Assembly (NCBI GenBank): GCA_938005265.1
Contig: CALLOA010000111.1
Coordinates: forward strand, 1 to 36,640
DNA: 36,640 nucleotides
Direction: 5' to 3'
Origin: an uncultured Granulosicoccaceae bacterium
GTDB taxonomy: Bacteria > Pseudomonadota > Gammaproteobacteria > Granulosicoccales > Granulosicoccaceae
Shown: positions 34,880 through 36,640 of the stretch, one piece after another
Position numbering within the stretch: position 1 is the first letter of the stretch
How the letters are laid out: the number at the start of each line of letters is the position of its first letter
Position numbers and translations under genes: made by a program
Notes under the pieces: model-generated
What the model saw: only the letters and a program-made list of their open reading frames with translations
Told to the model about the DNA's origin: nothing
Database searches by the model: none

Positions 34880-36640
34880 CTAGTTTGCTACTTCAATCAC
34901 AGTAGCGGTTGATCGGATGCCCTGTGTGTTCATGGAAACCAGCGAATAGACATAGGTGACGCCAATCACCCGTGTGGCATCGAAAAAACTATTGCCTTGT
35001 GTGCTGCCCAGAAGCTCACCATTGCGTGAGACTTCAGTTGTAATGACTCCAGCCTCAATGGGGGCACGGTTCCAGAACAGTTCAGCTGCTGAATCCGAAT
35101 AGACCGTAGCGGTAATACCCTCGGGTGAAGGGATTTGGCCATTTGGCGGGTTGCCTTCGCCAGACAAATCGACCGTTGCTGCCATTGATCGTGAGCCATT
35201 GGGCGCGATCGCGATCACTTCATAGCGTGCTGAAGCACCCGGTTGTAGTGTGGTATCAAAAAAGCTGATGCCAAATCCGGTTCTCTGCAGTACTCCATCG
35301 CGAAAGACCTCATAGCGTATGCCGGGTTCGCTTGCACGATCCCAGAAAACTTCAGCATCCTTTGCCGAGTAGCGAGTCACGCGCAGGTTTTGCGGTGCTG
35401 CCGGAATATCAACGCCGGGTGTTTCAGTTACCGGAGTTGTGGGGGCACTAGAGCCGCCATTGATTGGCTCAAGCGTAATGGTTCTTGGTTCAGACCTGCT
35501 GCCGTCCGCACGGAGTGCCACTACCTGATAGATAGAGCCGGTATTTTCAGGGCGCCGCGGGTCGTAGAAACTGATACCAAACTGTGTCGAAACCAGAATA
35601 CCGTCCCGAAATACCTCGTATTGCAGAGCAGGTTCGTCAGAGCGGTCCCACATAATTTCCGCATCGAAGGCGGAATACCTGACTACACGCAAATTACTTA
35701 CGGGCTCGGGGCCGTTAGCAGGTTCTTCAACCGGAGCAGTTGGTTCGATCGGTTGAGTGGAGCCACTGTTCGGGTCGGGTGGCGTTTCAACGACAATACG
35801 CTGTGTTGCTCTCATAAATCGAGGAGCGGATTCCAGAACGACATCATTAACATTTACACCGGGGAATTCATCGGTAATCAGTTGATAGCTGTATTGCGTG
35901 CCGGGTTGTACGGTCGTGTCGGTAAAGCTGATGTCGGAGATTCGGCCTATAACCTGTCCATCGCGTAGTACGGTAAGGCGGCTTGTCAGTCTTCTGCCGG
36001 ATTGGTCCTCATTGGGTAGGACAAATAGCTCCAATAAGTCTATGCCGTGTACTGTTATCGAAAAATCTTCAAGCAAAGGAGAAAATGCCGGTACCTGACG
36101 AAGCTGTGTTGTTAACCTTAAACCGTTTGCGTCCAGCGCCTCGACACGGATTGAAATTGTGCCACCACCAGTGGAGTCTGGTACATCCAAAGTGGTTGTA
36201 TCGTTGCTTACCTCATCGATAAAAGCATCATTGAACTGAATGCGATAACTTGTAGCGCCCGAAACCGGGTTCCAGAACAGATTTAATTCATCAGGGCTAC
36301 GGCGTACACGCAAACCTGAAACGTCAATGCCTTCAATTTCCCGTGAGCGCCCTGGAACAAATGGCACGTTGCGTCGGGTGGTCCAGAGAAAATCATCAAC
36401 GCCATCAAGATCGAGATCGGCAATCGCGGGAAGCGATAAATTGGAGATAGGAGAGACAGCAGTGCTCAGGTCCATTGCAACCCCGAGTAATCCATCGGCA
36501 TCCGCAAAAGAACGTACTGGTACACCACGTTCATCATCGACCACCTGAGCTAGCTGGTAATCGACGTAACCCGCTGTAAAAAAAACTGAGAACCCCTTTC
36601 GCGGGGGCGATTGGAATCTCATCGCAATGCCACCGGCTTC
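34880..36640 (-). CDS. FG-GAP / fibronectin type III repeat protein (partial, 5' end outside window)
   Basis: The frame is open to the right edge, so the N-terminus lies beyond position 36640; the first ATG inside (36622) is unlikely to be the start, because the protein begins mid-domain. In order there is an FG-GAP segment with IADLDLDGVDDFLW (calcium-loop type), then about five tandem fibronectin-III-like domains. The last three are very alike (NLRVVRYSAFDAEIMWDRSD, NLRVTRYSAKDAEVFWDRAS, ITATVYSDSAAELFWNRAP), each with YEVFRDG and ISFFD-type strands. A Pro/Glu/Thr/Ser linker separates the second and third. It ends IEVAN without an obvious sorting signal. Likely secreted or surface-exposed. 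It converges with the propeller lipoprotein across 88 bp. Confidence 0.8.
   Translation of the reverse strand, partial: EAGGIAMRFQSPPRKGFSVFFTAGYVDYQLAQVVDDERGVPVRSFADADGLLGVAMDLSTAVSPISNLSLPAIADLDLDGVDDFLWTTRRNVPFVPGRSREIEGIDVSGLRVRRSPDELNLFWNPVSGATSYRIQFNDAFIDEVSNDTTTLDVPDSTGGGTISIRVEALDANGLRLTTQLRQVPAFSPLLEDFSITVHGIDLLELFVLPNEDQSGRRLTSRLTVLRDGQVIGRISDISFTDTTVQPGTQYSYQLITDEFPGVNVNDVVLESAPRFMRATQRIVVETPPDPNSGSTQPIEPTAPVEEPANGPEPVSNLRVVRYSAFDAEIMWDRSDEPALQYEVFRDGILVSTQFGISFYDPRRPENTGSIYQVVALRADGSRSEPRTITLEPINGGSSAPTTPVTETPGVDIPAAPQNLRVTRYSAKDAEVFWDRASEPGIRYEVFRDGVLQRTGFGISFFDTTLQPGASARYEVIAIAPNGSRSMAATVDLSGEGNPPNGQIPSPEGITATVYSDSAAELFWNRAPIEAGVITTEVSRNGELLGSTQGNSFFDATRVIGVTYVYSLVSMNTQGIRSTATVIEVAN

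Noticed and set aside
35390..35968. 192-residue plus-strand open frame antisense to the FN3 gene
   Set aside because: The minus-strand frame has clear FN3 repeats; the plus frame has no domain pattern.

Overview
The window reads as the origin-proximal chromosome of a gammaproteobacterium, probably a free-living aquatic one. Evidence for this is the rpmH-rnpA-yidD-yidC block next to dnaA-dnaN-recF-gyrB, followed by gammaproteobacterial housekeeping sets: prlC/opdA, hemD-hemX-hemY, argH, lptM-lysA-dapF-DUF484-xerC, hslVU-DUF971 and ubiE-ubiJ-ubiB, then uvrD. Several of these blocks resemble Pseudomonas gene order, but here they sit together near the origin. The genus cannot be fixed from the sequence alone.

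Layout. Positions 1-1819 (minus strand) hold rpmH, rnpA, yidD and the 5' part of yidC, driven by a near-consensus promoter at 1955-1983. An unusually long spacer between rpmH and rnpA carries three separate short tandem duplications. Positions 2396-9021 (plus) hold dnaA, dnaN, recF and gyrB. The dnaA-dnaN gap carries three perfect DnaA boxes and AT-rich tracts and is the best oriC candidate. Three 16-bp parS palindromes follow: two between dnaN and recF, and one inside recF. Positions 9165-11204 encode oligopeptidase A, which converges on the hemD-hemX-hemY operon (11295-14925, minus) across a strong bidirectional terminator. argH (plus) diverges from hemD, and hemC is not beside hemD. An alpha/beta-hydrolase esterase (minus) lies between argH and the lptM-lysA-dapF-DUF484-xerC run (17416-21610, plus). 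A 541-residue minus-strand protein with a PilZ-like C-terminus follows, then hslV-hslU-DUF971-ubiE-ubiJ-ubiB (23757-29293) and uvrD (29396-31591).

The right end (31592-36640) has a different character. A 975-residue predicted lipoprotein carries a predicted seven-bladed FG-GAP-type propeller and an unrecognised C-terminal domain. It converges with a partial FG-GAP/fibronectin-III protein running in from beyond the right edge. These two are the least understood genes here.

Functional themes. The left part covers replication initiation, origin segregation, translation and RNA processing, and membrane insertion. The middle covers tetrapyrrole, arginine, lysine/peptidoglycan (DAP) and ubiquinone synthesis, proteolysis, chromosome dimer resolution and DNA repair. 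The right covers predicted surface-exposed modular proteins. I saw no tRNA, rRNA, CRISPR array, insertion sequence or prophage gene.
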